A DNA stretch of 46,677 nt, from the NCBI GenBank assembly GCA_000310025.1, contig FN649741.1, positions 4,134,959 through 4,181,635 on the forward strand, in the 5' to 3' direction. The notes below the pieces were generated by a model. It did not search any database. It saw only the letters and a list, made by a program, of their open reading frames with translations, and had not been told where the DNA came from. The translations under genes were made by a program, and so were the position numbers. This DNA is from Ectocarpus siliculosus (taxonomy: Eukaryota > Sar > Phaeophyceae > Ectocarpales > Ectocarpaceae). Below, piece after piece: positions 34,580 to 46,065 of the stretch (positions are counted from its first letter, which is position 1; each line of letters starts with the position of its first letter).

Positions 34580-36664
34580 AGGATGGATATCGGAGGTCGC
34601 TCACCCTTTGTCGAAGGGTCTTCTTTGATCGCAGATGGCTCTTCGTCGCTTCGACTATTTAGCGAACAGGCATGCTGGAAGAGCAGCGACTAGGCAAATT
34701 CTGCGACGCATGCGCAGCAGCTATTATTGAGTTTGCTGTAAGCGTCAGGGTTCAGTGATTTCGGCGTCAGGAGTGGCACAGGCTCTTGCGTAAGTATCGC
34801 GCGTGGTTTTTAGCAAACAATGCCATGCAAGGGTGGGGAGCGGAAGGTCTCTTCAATCGCGATGGCTTTGTGTCGCGATTTGTATAAGCGACGTTCGGTG
34901 AGCATCCACTCTCATGCCCTCAATCGTTGTGGCATGCTGGGCAGGTCGTTGGGGGGGTTCACTTTTTACACCCCCCCCACAAGGCGGGTATCCATGGATC
35001 CTCTACTACTACCATGGACAACCAGCAGCAACACAATCTAAAAACGGCGTAGGTTTTAGTTCTAATTGTTGTTTACATGTCCCTCTTCGATCAACCGTTG
35101 CTCACGGCAGTATTCTCCCTGCAACTCAACCGAGGTATTGGTACACGAAGTGCTCCGATTCGGGGTCAAAGGGAAAAATCCTAGGCCTTTGTCTTGTACA
35201 CATAGCGCGCGAAGGACTCAACAATTCCTCCCCTCAAGGGTACTCACGATGTACGTGTAGAAACTACATCGTCTCTTCACCTATCACGAAATGACCGCGG
35301 GAAAAAATACCTCACTTTCCAATGGGACCTCACTTATGTACGAATACCACATCCTCATCATCAGCGAAAAGTACTAGTGCCTGACGCAATAAGCTTTTTT
35401 CTTATATTTTCTGCCCGTTCTTTCTGAAAGCCATAAGCTCAAAAACACGAGTTCTGCCACCCTGTTGTGTCACTTTTTACAAAATCTGTACCAGTTCTGC
35501 CACTTTTTTGTCGCCTGTTTTATGCACGTTTCGTCGATTATTGCCTCACGTATGTATACCATTTTTTGTGCGGGTCTGCCTGCATGTGCACCAGTGCACT
35601 CGTTTCAGTTAAATGGGTACCAGTTTAAGCTGAGAATGGTGTTTCATTGGTGCGTTTAGACGTGAACCTGGGCATCTCTCATCTCTCCCTATCTCGAGCT
35701 CGGCTTTTCACCCACCCTGGGCACAATGTAGAGGTCTAAAGGCGGCGTAGTCCACTTTTATGCGACCTGTTGCTTGTTATGCCACCACTTATGCCCAAAA
35801 TCGAAACTACCAATGCTACTTTCGGCTTATGGCTTTTCTCATGCCACTTGGAGCCATTTATGACACAAGAATGGTTTGCTAATTGCGTCAGGTCCTAAAA
35901 AGTACTCTGGAAGTATACAATATCTACACCCTGCAAGCAACATCATGCATGCGCAGAAGGGTTACGTGTGAGGAGGATTCAACGAGTCTGCATAAGACTG
36001 AACTTCAACGGGATGGTGGCGCTAAATTGATGTATGTTGCGAACGGCACGATGTACCAAGTAGTATTCTACGGAGTGCCGGCCCTAGCTGTTGAAATAGT
36101 AGTCTACGCAGCAAAATTGATTAAGCAAACATGTGGGATAAAGTATTCGATCCGTGCTTCGGGGTTAGGGTTAGGTTAGGGATGCGGTCCGGTCCTGTTG
36201 AATAACATTTGACCCAACACGACGATTGCCCGAGTTCACGAGAAAATTGACGCAAGAGATTGGGCTCGGCCGCCACACCTTCTCCAATACGGTGCCTGTG
36301 GCGCGCTCAGTTCAAGACGCGTAAGGCTTTAAGCTTTAAGTCATGCTGAAAATTGCGGTGAAAATAGGTGAACTTGTAGTCTAATGGCAACGGCTTGTGG
36401 GGGCCTTCAACTTTGATTGGCCAGCGAGGCGGCGCATCATCGTATTACCGAAAAAAAAATGTTCAACGTGTCACTTGTACACTCAGTCACCAAGTCACTC
36501 TTAGCGCTCGTCCTTCAGCCCTGCTGCACACCAGATACACTCGCGCCCAGCAGCGTACGACGGTGATCGTGCGACCGTGTTTCCTAGGAAACGCTGCCTC
36601 CGCGCTGTTCAGCGACCTGGTCGTCTTCCCATTCTTTTCCATCCACGCATACATATATCAGCAG
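34580..36664. other. Intergenic region between ThiD-ThiE and pyruvate kinase
   Basis: About 2.1 kb with no frame that resembles a known protein. It includes the ThiD-ThiE 3' end, a telomere-like tract at 36161-36181, and the pyruvate kinase leader and promoter. A TATGACACAAGA match at 35857-35868 equals the MITE end but stands alone. Confidence 0.5.
36161..36181 (+). repeat. Interstitial telomere-like TTAGGG tract
   Basis: GGGGTTAGGG, then TTAGG and TTAGGG: three units, the middle one lacking a G. Confidence 0.75.
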
Positions 36665-39600
36665 ATGGCTCCTGTCGCTGCTGTGATGCTCTCAGCTGCG
36701 GCTGTGGCGGTGCCAATGGCGGGCGCCTTCGTCGTAAACCCTACAACAAGGTCGGCGTTCACCAGGCAAAGTTTGGGAGCGATGCGAGGTGGGTGGTGTG
36801 CAATTTGCTGCCGCGTGTCTGTGGTTGTTTGTGTTGGTGTGGAAAAAGAGAAGCTTCCGTTGGCAGCATGTGATGAGAGTTGCCGGAACCGTGCATTCGC
36901 ATACTGCTGTAGAAAGCCTGTGGCAGCCCTGCAGATGTGACAGATCTTCCGGTTTGTCAAGGGGGAAGACGCAGGAGCATTTACGACCACGTGGTCAGCA
37001 TTGGCAATCTCCTAGTTACAACCGCTCTACCCACTCCATTCACCAACTATGGTTTACGGTAACGGCGGAGCTGCTGAATTGTTGCACGTAAAAGGAGGTA
37101 CAGACTGCAATACTGCAATGTTGCAGTGGGCGACAGGCGTTGCAGAACCCTGCTGGCGCCTCTGCGGCTTCTTTGATTCGGCCAACGGCCACCTTCTCTC
37201 TACGCTCTACTACTGCACGCGCTTTCTCAAGATTGCTGTCTCGTCCCTTGCTGATGTCGTGTAGATCTCCGCTCTTTCGTCGTCAAGCGTACATAGCGCG
37301 TATGCATACGACGCCAACATTCTCAGTAACACCCCCTCGTCAGACTCATTAAATATGTTCTCCTGAAAATAGCGAAGTAAGGTACGGTATTTCGCATCCC
37401 GCCGGGCGTCTCCTACCTGTGTTCAACTTCAATCGTGTCGCCGTCGAGTCAGCTATAGAAATGCAGGAGCCGATAGACGGGAACGAGCAGAATGGATCCC
37501 TCTCGAGGCCGAACACCGCTTCTCTTCAGAGACTAAGTGGTTGAGAAACCGGGAACATTCTGGCGCTTCCTTCCCACTTTTACAGTTGGGAAGTCTTTTC
37601 TGGTCTTTACAACGCACATCCCCCTCTAGTGCACGCGAAGGCGGTACTACTGCTGTAGCCATTGTTCTTGGTGCCTCAATTGAGCAGCGTTCAACTCTTG
37701 TTCTCTTAGTACGGGGAATGCCTTTCGCGGGCTTGATTTCGGCGCCACTACCATTCATTCCCGGTAACTCAAATGTTTCGTATTCATCCATTCTTTGTTC
37801 CAAAAGATGGTGTCGTTTCATGTGTACTCCTGTCCACTCTCCCTGCCCGTGAACAACCGTTCCTCCTCCGCGCAGCGCGCTCCCCCTACCCTACTAGCAC
37901 CAGCAACAGCTGTCGACAGCAGACTCTGCGCAGGCACACGCACGCCAACCTGCGGTGCACGGCCACATCAACCGCGGAGGGGAGCACCGCCGCCACGGCA
38001 GCAGTGGCGGCCGACCAGCACGCGCTGGACCCCACTCTCCACGAGGAGGACGCCGCCGAGGTTGACCACTTCCGGGATATCGCGTACCCGCAGAACAAGG
38101 CGCGATGGAAGAAGAACACGAAGCAGGTAAATACTGCTGTGTGTCGAGTAATCAAAAGGTAGGCGGTTGTACCCTTGCTCGGCTGCTGTTGCGCTACTCC
38201 CCCACCCGTGTCTCGGTTTCACGCTTGTGCGACGTAGCCTGGGCCGGCGAGAACCCGGCGCATCACTCCCGGCCCGGCGTTGTAGGGGTGCCGAGGTCAA
38301 TGGCCGAACGACGATGGCATGCGCTTACATGAGTACACCCCCCTCCCCGCATCTGTTATTCCCTGCTGTCATTGCCTTATCCCACCCCTCTCGTCCGTCC
38401 AACCAGAGCGTTCAGTACCACCTTCTTCCCCGACACCCCATCGCCTCTTGTCCCTTGGCCGGCCTGCCTGCCCGCCCGCCTGCCTGCCTGCCTGCCTGCC
38501 TGGGTTGACGCGTCCCCCCCCCCCCCCTATTTTGTTTGCTTTGGCTTTCCGTCGTGTCCGAGAACCGCAGATCGCCACCTTGGGCCCGGCGTCCTGCACG
38601 GAGGAGCAGATCGAGGCTCTCTTCCTCGCCGGCGTGGATGTCTTCCGACTAAACTTTTCGCACGGCGACCACGACCAGAAGGCCGAGGTGACAAGCCTAG
38701 CAAAAACGCGTACGCTCTCTGCCCTTTTTGCTTATGCTTTCAGGACTTTAGCTGACCTTGATGTTGGTCTGTGCTTTGGTCACGAGTCGAGGTCTGCAGA
38801 TGGGGGGGGGGGGAGTAGGATGCCTCGGGATGGGCGGTCATTTCTAGCGTGGTGTAGCCTGTAGCACAAGCTCTTCGCGGCGCGGTGCAGATGTGGTTCT
38901 TCTCAACGTTGTTTTTTTGAGTCCGAGACCGTATGGTATGGATTGGTTGAGGGGAGAAGACAGCGAGGTGCTTCTATTGGCTGACTCCCAGACACGACCC
39001 CAAGGCTGGCTGTACTGGAATCCTCACTAATTTTGCCCCGAGTAGTCTAACGTAGGATTGCGTGGTTTTGCTTCACCAGAGGGGAGGAGGTTCACGATGC
39101 CTCTAAGTAAACCTAATGGTGCAACGCGTCTAGACGAAGATACCAGCAGCAGTAGTGATCCGCCAGGTCGATTTCACGCACGCACGCATAAGCACGCCTC
39201 CTTGCTGTCTTTCTCATCGACAAAGTTGTCGTCATTACTACACGCCCCCACCCCCCCTCCTCTGCGTCTGTCTGTCGCTCACCCAACCGCCGCCGGCGGT
39301 GTTACAGTTGGTGTCCATCATCCGGGTCATCGAGGCGAAGTATAAGCACCCCATCTGCATCCTCGCGGATCTCCAGGGGCCCAAGCTCCGCGTCGGGACA
39401 TTCGAACACGATACGGTAAGTGCGCGAAGTCTTCGTGCCAAGGCCGTTCCTCTGTTGTTGAGTTAGCTGTTCACCCCAGTGTTTTCATCTTTCACATATC
39501 TGCAGCGTCGGTAATGGCGTACCACTACAAGTATACCGTATATGACACAAGATAACACACCCCCTGGACCGATTTTCAAAGCTCGATTACTCCACGACGA

Positions 39601-42600
39601 AGAAGATGCATAAATGAAACAATACGTTTTCGAGCAGCTCTCGACGAGACGGTTCCAACGCCGCCGTTTTCGGCGCTGTGACTCTTCCTGCTGTTGAGAA
39701 ATCGAGCTTTGAAAATCGGCCAAAGGGGGTGTGTTATCTTGTGTCATATACGGTATATGGCTGTAGGTAAATGAATAATCTTACGCCCACAGCGGCTGAA
39801 ATGACACAGCACCATTTCGGATGCAAGGTAGGGGCACGAAACCGTACTTGGGAAGGCGGTATATTATGTCAACCGTGATGTTCACCGACAGATTAGCAGT
39901 AAGGGTAGCACATCATCCTCTTGGGTGAAGGTTGGGTGGGGGGGGGGGCGTACTCTTATGTTTGCGTGTCGTAGCGGTTAGACCGTTGACGACTTGTCCT
40001 CGAGAGGACGGAGCATTGTTCCCACAGGACCGATCGCCGATGGCCAATCATCCCTTCCTACTTTGCCAAAGGCAGCTCAACAATGTCTTCCGTAGCCCCT
40101 GTATCCTATCGATATCACTTCCCGTGTTTTCAACCCACTTCTTATGTCCCAGTACAGCGTCTTCTCCTGGCTTTTCCATGCCTCCAACATCTCCTTGTGT
40201 CTTCCTTTTACTTTTCCCCAGCTCAGTCATGCATGTACATTTCCCTCTCCTTCTTGCACAACGGACATTCCGCAACTACATGAACCCGGTCTTCGCACTC
40301 GGAGCCGCATTCACGTTTGAAGTTGTCTTCGCCGTCCACCTTCCTAAAGCTTCGTCTACGTTCTCGAAGGACAAGATTGGATCCCCAGTTCTGCCTTGAC
40401 GGCTGCATTACTTGTGCGCTTGGAGCATCCTAGGATGGTTTCGGCTGCGTTCATGTGCGCCGCCTCAAGTTCTTTTGACGATCTTTTCCTTTCTCCTCCG
40501 GCGTACTCTTGCGAGGATGGGGAAGATGTTTTGCGGTGGTTCGAACCCGCCCGAAACCGTTTCTTTTTTTTTTCCCGCACGTATGACCGACCAATCCAAC
40601 ACGCCACTTTTGGACAAAGTGGAGAAGTCGCCACCCATCCATATTACCCCCCCCGTCTTGCTTCCTCAAAACATACACACACACACACACAAGAAATGTC
40701 CACCTTCGCCTAAATATGTTGCATGCACGGACGCACCGCTTCGCACCTCCTTTTTTGTGCGACGATGACGCTATTATCTCCATAGGTGAACCTGGTGAAC
40801 GGCCAGATGTTCCGGTTCGACATGGACGACGAGCCCGGAGACGCTGCCCGCGTCAAGCTCCCCCACAAGGAGATCATCGACACCCTCCAGGAGGTGAGTT
40901 GATGTACTTTCGGTCAGAACCACCTGACAGACGCGGTTGTTTTCTTTTGGGGGGGGCAGGGAGGGGATGCTCCGTCTCGTCTTTGCTTCGCGGGAGCGTT
41001 ACCTCGCCCGATGCATACACGACAGGGGTGGGGTGGGGTGGGGCGGGGGGAAGGGGGGGATGTTTTGCTGGAGAGCATCATCTATCGGTCGCGGAAGTAC
41101 CTGTTGATTTTTGAATATTTGTTTGTCGAGAACGGTGTGGGTATGAACATAGTCGGCGGACCTATACCAGGGCTCTCGTCACCATTTTACATTTTTTGGG
41201 CTCGTTGGGCGACGAAAATGCACCCGCCGCCCGTGTCTAAAACCTGTCGCCAATCGACCACCGCGCCGCCACACAACCAAAACCGAAAAAATGGGTTGGA
41301 AACTGGCAACTGAAGACGTGACCACGGTTGGCAGCAACAACCACTCTAGCAACCACGTAGCAGCAACAACAACAACGTAACAATATCTCGTCTTGCTTGT
41401 ATCAGGGCGATTCTTTCCTCAACTATTACAACAACAGCGTAAGAACACGTGCTCTTGCTTGTGTCTTGGCGATTTTCTCCTCAACAAAAAGGCAACAACA
41501 CGTTTGTCTTGCTTGTATAGTAGCGATTTTCTCCTCAGTAACAACACATTGACTGGTCTTGGCTGCTGTTTGTATCAGGGCGATTCTCTCCTCTTGGATG
41601 ACGGCAAGCTGCGAATGACGGTGGTCGAGAGCGGGGAAGGCTACGTGATCTGCAGGGTCGACGTGGGCGGCAAGCTGTCCAACAAGAAGGGCGTGAACAC
41701 CCCCACGGTCCGCCTGCCGATCTCGGCCATGACCCCCAAGGTGATGGATCGGTCGATGTCGATCGATACGTGAAAATATTTTTCTCCCTCTTTTGTCTGT
41801 TGCTCTCTCTCTCTCTATTGCTCTCTCTCTCTATGTTTCTCTCTCTCTCCGTCTCTCTCTCGTCTGTCTCGTCTCTCGTTCTTGTGTGAAATATCCCGGG
41901 TCGTTTGCCATCAGAAAAGTCGCATGTACACGTCATCGCGACGCCCATCAAATTTTCAAGAGCTGGAATCGTGCTCGATAGACAGACGTTGGGGAGGAGA
42001 TATATGTGACCCTTGGTTGAGGTCACCTCCACACTTGCCCACAGCTGCAGACCGGGGTTGGTGTTGATTGGGGGAGATTTCTTGATCTCCCCCTTGGTTG
42101 TGTACTGTATGTATACGTGAACGTGTGATGGTGTTGTTCGACAAAGGACACTTTATACTAGTCGTCTGGTGAGAGTGAGTGCTATGTTGTTTGTCTCGGA
42201 GATGACTGATTATGTCCAGGCCACTGAGATTGACACGCAGTAGGCGTCGGCTTGCACTTGTAAATATACTGCTGGTGGAGGCATTTTTAGACAAAATATA
42301 TTGTACGTATGTACGAACAAAGAAACACTACTTGTACCCTTTCGAGGTATTTGTTAACGAGGCCCTTAACCACGACCCCAGCGCTGATAAGAACTGTTAA
42401 TATTTCTAAAACCTACCACTGGTTTCTTTTCGTTGCATACCTTGTAGTGGCCGTCTTGTGTCGTCGACTTTGGTTTCTCCGTGTGTTGCGTGGGAAGGAA
42501 AACAAAAATGGTTTTGCAACACGAATGAGCAACAAGTGATGGAGTGGTCAGTAATCACCCGGCTGCTTCCTCCTGGTGCTGTGTCTGTCTTCGCATGACA

Positions 42601-45600
42601 CGTATGCAGCGTACTTGGCGCCTGTGTCTTGCTTGCCCCGGCTGTAGATACCTCACTACCCTCATTAGGTATATGTTCTTGTAGAAACTCAGTGGAAACT
42701 TGCTGCATCCACCACTGCCAGGTGCGCAATTCTTTTCTATTTTCCCGTTTTTATCCCTCCTTCTCTCCCCCCGTGTCCCTTCATCCTCCCTCTGTTGTTG
42801 TTCTGTTCTATTCTCCTCTGCTCTCTGCTCTGCTCTTTTCTGTTCTGTTCTGTTCTGTTCTGTTCTGCAGGACCGCGCCGACCTAGACTTTGCCCTGGTC
42901 GTTCCAGGCGGCGTTGATGTGGTGGCCCTGTCCTTCGTGCAGAGGGCGGCCGACGTGGAGGAGCTCAAGGACATCGTGCAGGGGAGGTGCCGGGTGAGTA
43001 CATAAAAGTGTGCTGCGTGTGTATACGCTATACGCTACAAGAGTGGTGGGTGTTTTGTTTTGAGTGAAATATCGTAGTGCTATGGGTGCGTGTGCGTGTA
43101 CACTACAATTATATAAGCCCACCGTGCCCGCAACCAGCTATTTTTTTTGCCCTTTTCTTCGGGTCGCAACTTTGGCTTACCGATGATCCCTCTCCACCCA
43201 CTCCAGCAACAGCGATGACAAAGGTATCTGCCACGAGCTGTGTGTATCGTCCGTCTTTTGTGGTGGTTGATACTGGTACAGACCAGGAGGCTAAAGGACG
43301 CTCAGAATTTGTGAGCGCGAGAGTCGTTGACAAGAGAGAAACATGACCCGCCGCGTCTGCAGGCAACTTTTTTTGCTCTTTTGCCCTTGTCGCGAGTTTG
43401 GTTCACCGATGATCCCTCGCCCCCACTGAAGCAATAGCAATGACAAAGGTATCCGCCACGAGCTGTGTGTATGATTCGTCTTGTGTGGGGTGGTGGTCTG
43501 AGGCTATAGGACGCCCAGAAGTTGGGTTCACAAAAGTTGACGGTATACATACGAAAAATGACCCACCGCTGCTGCGTCCAGGCTCTCTCGGCTTGTTTGC
43601 CGCACACATCGGGTTGTCCACCTGGTCCAGCCGAATTAAAAAAACAACGGCTGCCGCCGATGCTGCCGACTCTGTACCAGACACATGACACATTTCGTGT
43701 GACCACCGTTAGAGTTTGCGGGGATCAACCGTCGAGAAATTCAAGTTTGTAGGTAAGCGTCATGGGGTTGTGACCAGAAAAGGACAACCTTGTTTGGCGC
43801 CCCCAATCGACCCAAAAGTTGCCAAAAAAAGACAGCGTGGGGTGTCCAAAAAGGGTTGTCTTTTTGGCGCGGTCCTTCTTTGCTAAAAATGAACTATTGA
43901 GAAGTTTTTTTTTTGCCAGTTTTCCCTTTCTGGGAAACAAAATATCGCCAAAAAAGAGAAACCGCAAAAAACGGCCTCAGTCGTGCCGTTTTTTTTTTGT
44001 TAGACGCAGTGGACGGGAGAGGTAGCTCGTGTCCGTCTGTCCTATCCTGTGCTCTTCTCTTCTTTTCTCATTCTTGAGCTGTTTATCTTTTTTTTTTTTC
44101 GATTATTGTGTGTTTTTCATTGGCGGCTGCGTTTGGCTCCTGCTGACTGTGCGTTCGTTGCTCGCGTTTTGGATCAAAACCTGTTGGTGACTTTCCTGCG
44201 TGTCTGGCCACTCTTGACTCTTGTGTGGTCGTCTGTTGTTGCCGGCCGCGACGACCGCTGCAGGTGTTTGTGACGTTGTGGAAGAGTCAGTACGAACGTT
44301 TTCATACACCACGGTGAATACCACCGGTCGCCGTCTTGAGTGTTCTTTTTGTTAGTAATTTTCACGGGCGGCGATGGTGTGGACGGCCGCGCGGCGGTGA
44401 CCGGTGGCGCGGCGGCGAACGGTGTGATCGGCGGCGCACCGGCGGTGAACGGTTGCGCTCCGAAAAGAAACATATCCTACTCTATCTAAAGACGAAAGTA
44501 GCGTGCGGGATGAATTGGCCATGTAACGTCTATGTTGCGTTTGTTGACGACAACCCTGCTGTGCTGCCTTCGCTGCTGCTGCTGCTGCTGCTTCTGCACC
44601 TTGTGCGGGCCCGATGGCCGTGCCGCGTTTGCCGCGCAGGTGATGGCGAAGATCGAGAAGCCGCAGGCGGTAGATGACCTGGAGGACATCGTGGCCTTGT
44701 GCGACGCCATCATGGTCGCCCGGTGCGTGTGCTTCTGCCGCTTGTTCTGCCTTTGTGGTGGGATGGTGGTGGTCTTATTTGTTGCTACATATATTGCGTC
44801 CCCAAAACTGAAAAATAAAAAATACCCAAAACGAAACACATATGCATACATCAGTCGTTTATTCACTCCTGATGAGTTCCAAAGTTTATATTATCGCGAT
44901 GGATTTCTGGAAGATGTTTGTTCTTGGGCAGGACACAAATACAATACTTCCGAAACGAGTCTCTCTCGACTTTTCTGCACGCGTCGCGCGTTCCCAAATC
45001 TAATAGTCAACATCATCATTGAGTCTATTGCGGAGCTAGATTGTTCAAAGGCGAGAGATGTGCATGCTTCCAAACGATCACCAAACGTCAACATCATGGA
45101 CCGTTCACCCAACACCATGCATCAATTGCACCACCGTCAACGTCCTTATTTTTTTCAAATCTTGTTGTCGTGTTTTATTTTTGTGTTTTTGTCGCTGCAG
45201 AGGTGATCTTGGGGTGGAGATGCCTCCGGAGATGGTACCCATCACTCAGAAGCAGATTATCGACTGCTGCAGGCGGCAGGGAAAGCCTGTGATCGTTGCC
45301 ACGCAGATGCTCGAATCCATGATCGACGTGAGCAGTTGGTGTTCACGGGTTGAGTTGTTGTTATTGGTGGTGGTGGTGGTAGTGGCAGTGGGTGGTGCTA
45401 TCGTTCGTGTTGCACATTTTGGTGGTGGTGGTGGTGCTGCTGTTGCTGCGATTGTTCCTGACGCACCTTTTTTGTTTTGTTGTTGCTGCTGATGTTGTTG
45501 CGGTTGATTGTGATGCTTTATTGTTGCTGTTGCTATTGCTGTTGCTGTTGTTGTTGCTGTTGCCGTTGCTGTTGCTGTTGCCGTTGCCGTTGTTGTTTCA

Positions 45601-45926
45601 TATCGGCAGGGCGATCGCGAATTTACACCTTGCTTCAATCCACCACGCTCTCCGCATCACGTGTACCGTACGCCCTTCACCTTCCGAGCCATCATAAAAA
45701 CAGTCATGGATCCCCCACCATTGCATGTCCGCTTTTTTTTGTGCCTTCTTTTATGCTTGTGGTGCAGAACCCAACCCCCACCCGCGCTGAAGCATCCGAT
45801 GTGGCAACAGCAATCTACGACGGTGCTGACGGGATCATGCTTTCGGCCGAGTCCGCCGCGGGCAAGTACCCCCTGGAGAGCGTGCGGATGCAGCAGAAGA
45901 TCATCACCTCTGTGGAGGTCGACCCG
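36665..45926 (+). CDS. Plastid-type pyruvate kinase, exons 1-10, C-terminal part beyond right edge
   Basis: Converts phosphoenolpyruvate and ADP to pyruvate and ATP. Exons: 36665-36788, 37876-38126, 38571-38687, 39308-39415, 40786-40893, 41579-41740, 42871-42993, 44640-44722, 45201-45327, 45768-45926; all phases agree (454 codons so far). Exon 1 is a presequence, [20 protein letters not shown] then AFVVNP, with an AGAF cleavage site, so plastid location is likely. Conserved parts: [36 protein letters not shown], the B-domain (exons 5-6), [28 protein letters not shown] with the catalytic Lys, [44 protein letters not shown] and [13 protein letters not shown]. The allosteric C-domain is not in the window. 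Intron 10 runs to the edge. Confidence 0.95.
36789..37875 (+). other. Pyruvate kinase intron 1
   Basis: 1,087 bp between the signal-peptide exon and the transit/N-terminal exon. I see no repeats or nested genes in it. Confidence 0.6.
38230..38345 (+). mobile_element. LINE 3' tail fragment (plus orientation) in pyruvate kinase intron 2
   Basis: About 115 bp, from GGCGAGAACCCGGCG to GAGTACACCCCCC. Its translation, [19 protein letters not shown], matches the ends of the two other fragments at 39950 and 45955 (reverse strand). It carries no reverse-transcriptase part, so it is a heavily 5'-truncated copy. Confidence 0.65.
38471..38531. repeat. CCTG-rich repeat and C run before a splice acceptor
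   Basis: CTGCCTGC-type repeats at 38471-38503 followed by a C run at about 38513-38527, upstream of the exon 3 acceptor of pyruvate kinase. Confidence 0.75.
39536..39753 (+). mobile_element. MITE copy in pyruvate kinase intron 4
   Basis: 218 bp with TIRs starting CCGTATATGACACAAGATAA; flanking TA at 39534-39535 and 39754-39755. Nearly identical to 30580-30795 along its whole length, so both moved recently. Confidence 0.93.
39945..40640 (-). mobile_element. Degraded non-LTR (LINE) retrotransposon 3' fragment in pyruvate kinase intron 4
   Basis: On the minus strand three overlapping frames carry pieces of a LINE ORF2 C terminus: [20 protein letters not shown] then [24 protein letters not shown]; a zinc-knuckle-like [20 protein letters not shown]; then [12 protein letters not shown] and [11 protein letters not shown]; and the tail [19 protein letters not shown]. 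Frame changes between the pieces show that it is inactive. The reverse-transcriptase core and 5' part are missing. Confidence 0.75.
41388..41603 (+). repeat. Four tandem units copying the exon 6 splice acceptor of pyruvate kinase
   Basis: Units of about 50-60 bp share CTTGCTTGTATCAGGGCGAT followed by TTTCCTCA-like sequence. The fourth unit contains the real acceptor (AG at 41577-41578) and the first codons of exon 6 (GDSLLLDD). The first unit, at 41395-41438, keeps an intact AG and the GGCGATTC codons. Confidence 0.85.
41800..41872. repeat. (CT)n-rich tract
   Basis: CTCTCT blocks broken by ATTG, ATGTTT and CGT, near the start of pyruvate kinase intron 6. Confidence 0.75.
42836..42868 (+). 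repeat. (TGTTC)n tract forming the polypyrimidine tract of exon 7
   Basis: About six TGTTC units run directly into TGCAG, the acceptor of pyruvate kinase exon 7. Confidence 0.9.
43140..43590. repeat. About 225-bp tandem duplication in pyruvate kinase intron 7
   Basis: Unit 1 (about 43140-43368) and unit 2 (about 43369-43590) share, in order, TTTTTTTTGC, TTGGTTCACCGATGATCCCT (or TTGGCTTACCGATGATCCCT), ATGACAAAGGTATC, CCACGAGCTGTGTGTAT, TAGGACGC and ACATGACCC/AAATGACCC. About 75-80 per cent alike by eye. Confidence 0.8.
45479..45597. repeat. GTTGCT/GTTGTT microsatellite tract
   Basis: Long stretch of GTTGCT-, GTTGTT- and GTTGCC-type units in pyruvate kinase intron 9. In the forward frame it reads as Leu/Cys runs, which is a by-product and not a gene. 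Confidence 0.85.
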
Positions 45927-45954
45927 GTAAGACATTGTAGAACATGGGAATGTG

Positions 45955-46065
45955 AGGGGGGGGGGGGGGTGTACTCATAGTCGTGCATGCCGTAGTCGTT
46001 TGACCATTGACCTCGCATCCCTACAAAGCCGGGACGGAGCACGCCGGGTTCTCACCGGACCAGGC
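45955..46065 (-). mobile_element. LINE 3' tail fragment in pyruvate kinase intron 10
   Basis: On the minus strand: GGTGAGAACCCGGCGTGCTC, then a variant of the same tail (GAGGTCAATGG, ACTACGGCATGCACGACTAT, GAGTACACCCCC). It matches the tails at 38230 and 39945. Confidence 0.65.

Noticed and set aside
35857-35868. Fourth MITE copy
   Set aside because: Only a 12-base match to the MITE end; no second end or internal match nearby.
45392-45697. Leu/Val/Cys-rich frames that look like membrane proteins
   Set aside because: They are translations of GTTGCT-type microsatellites in a pyruvate kinase intron.
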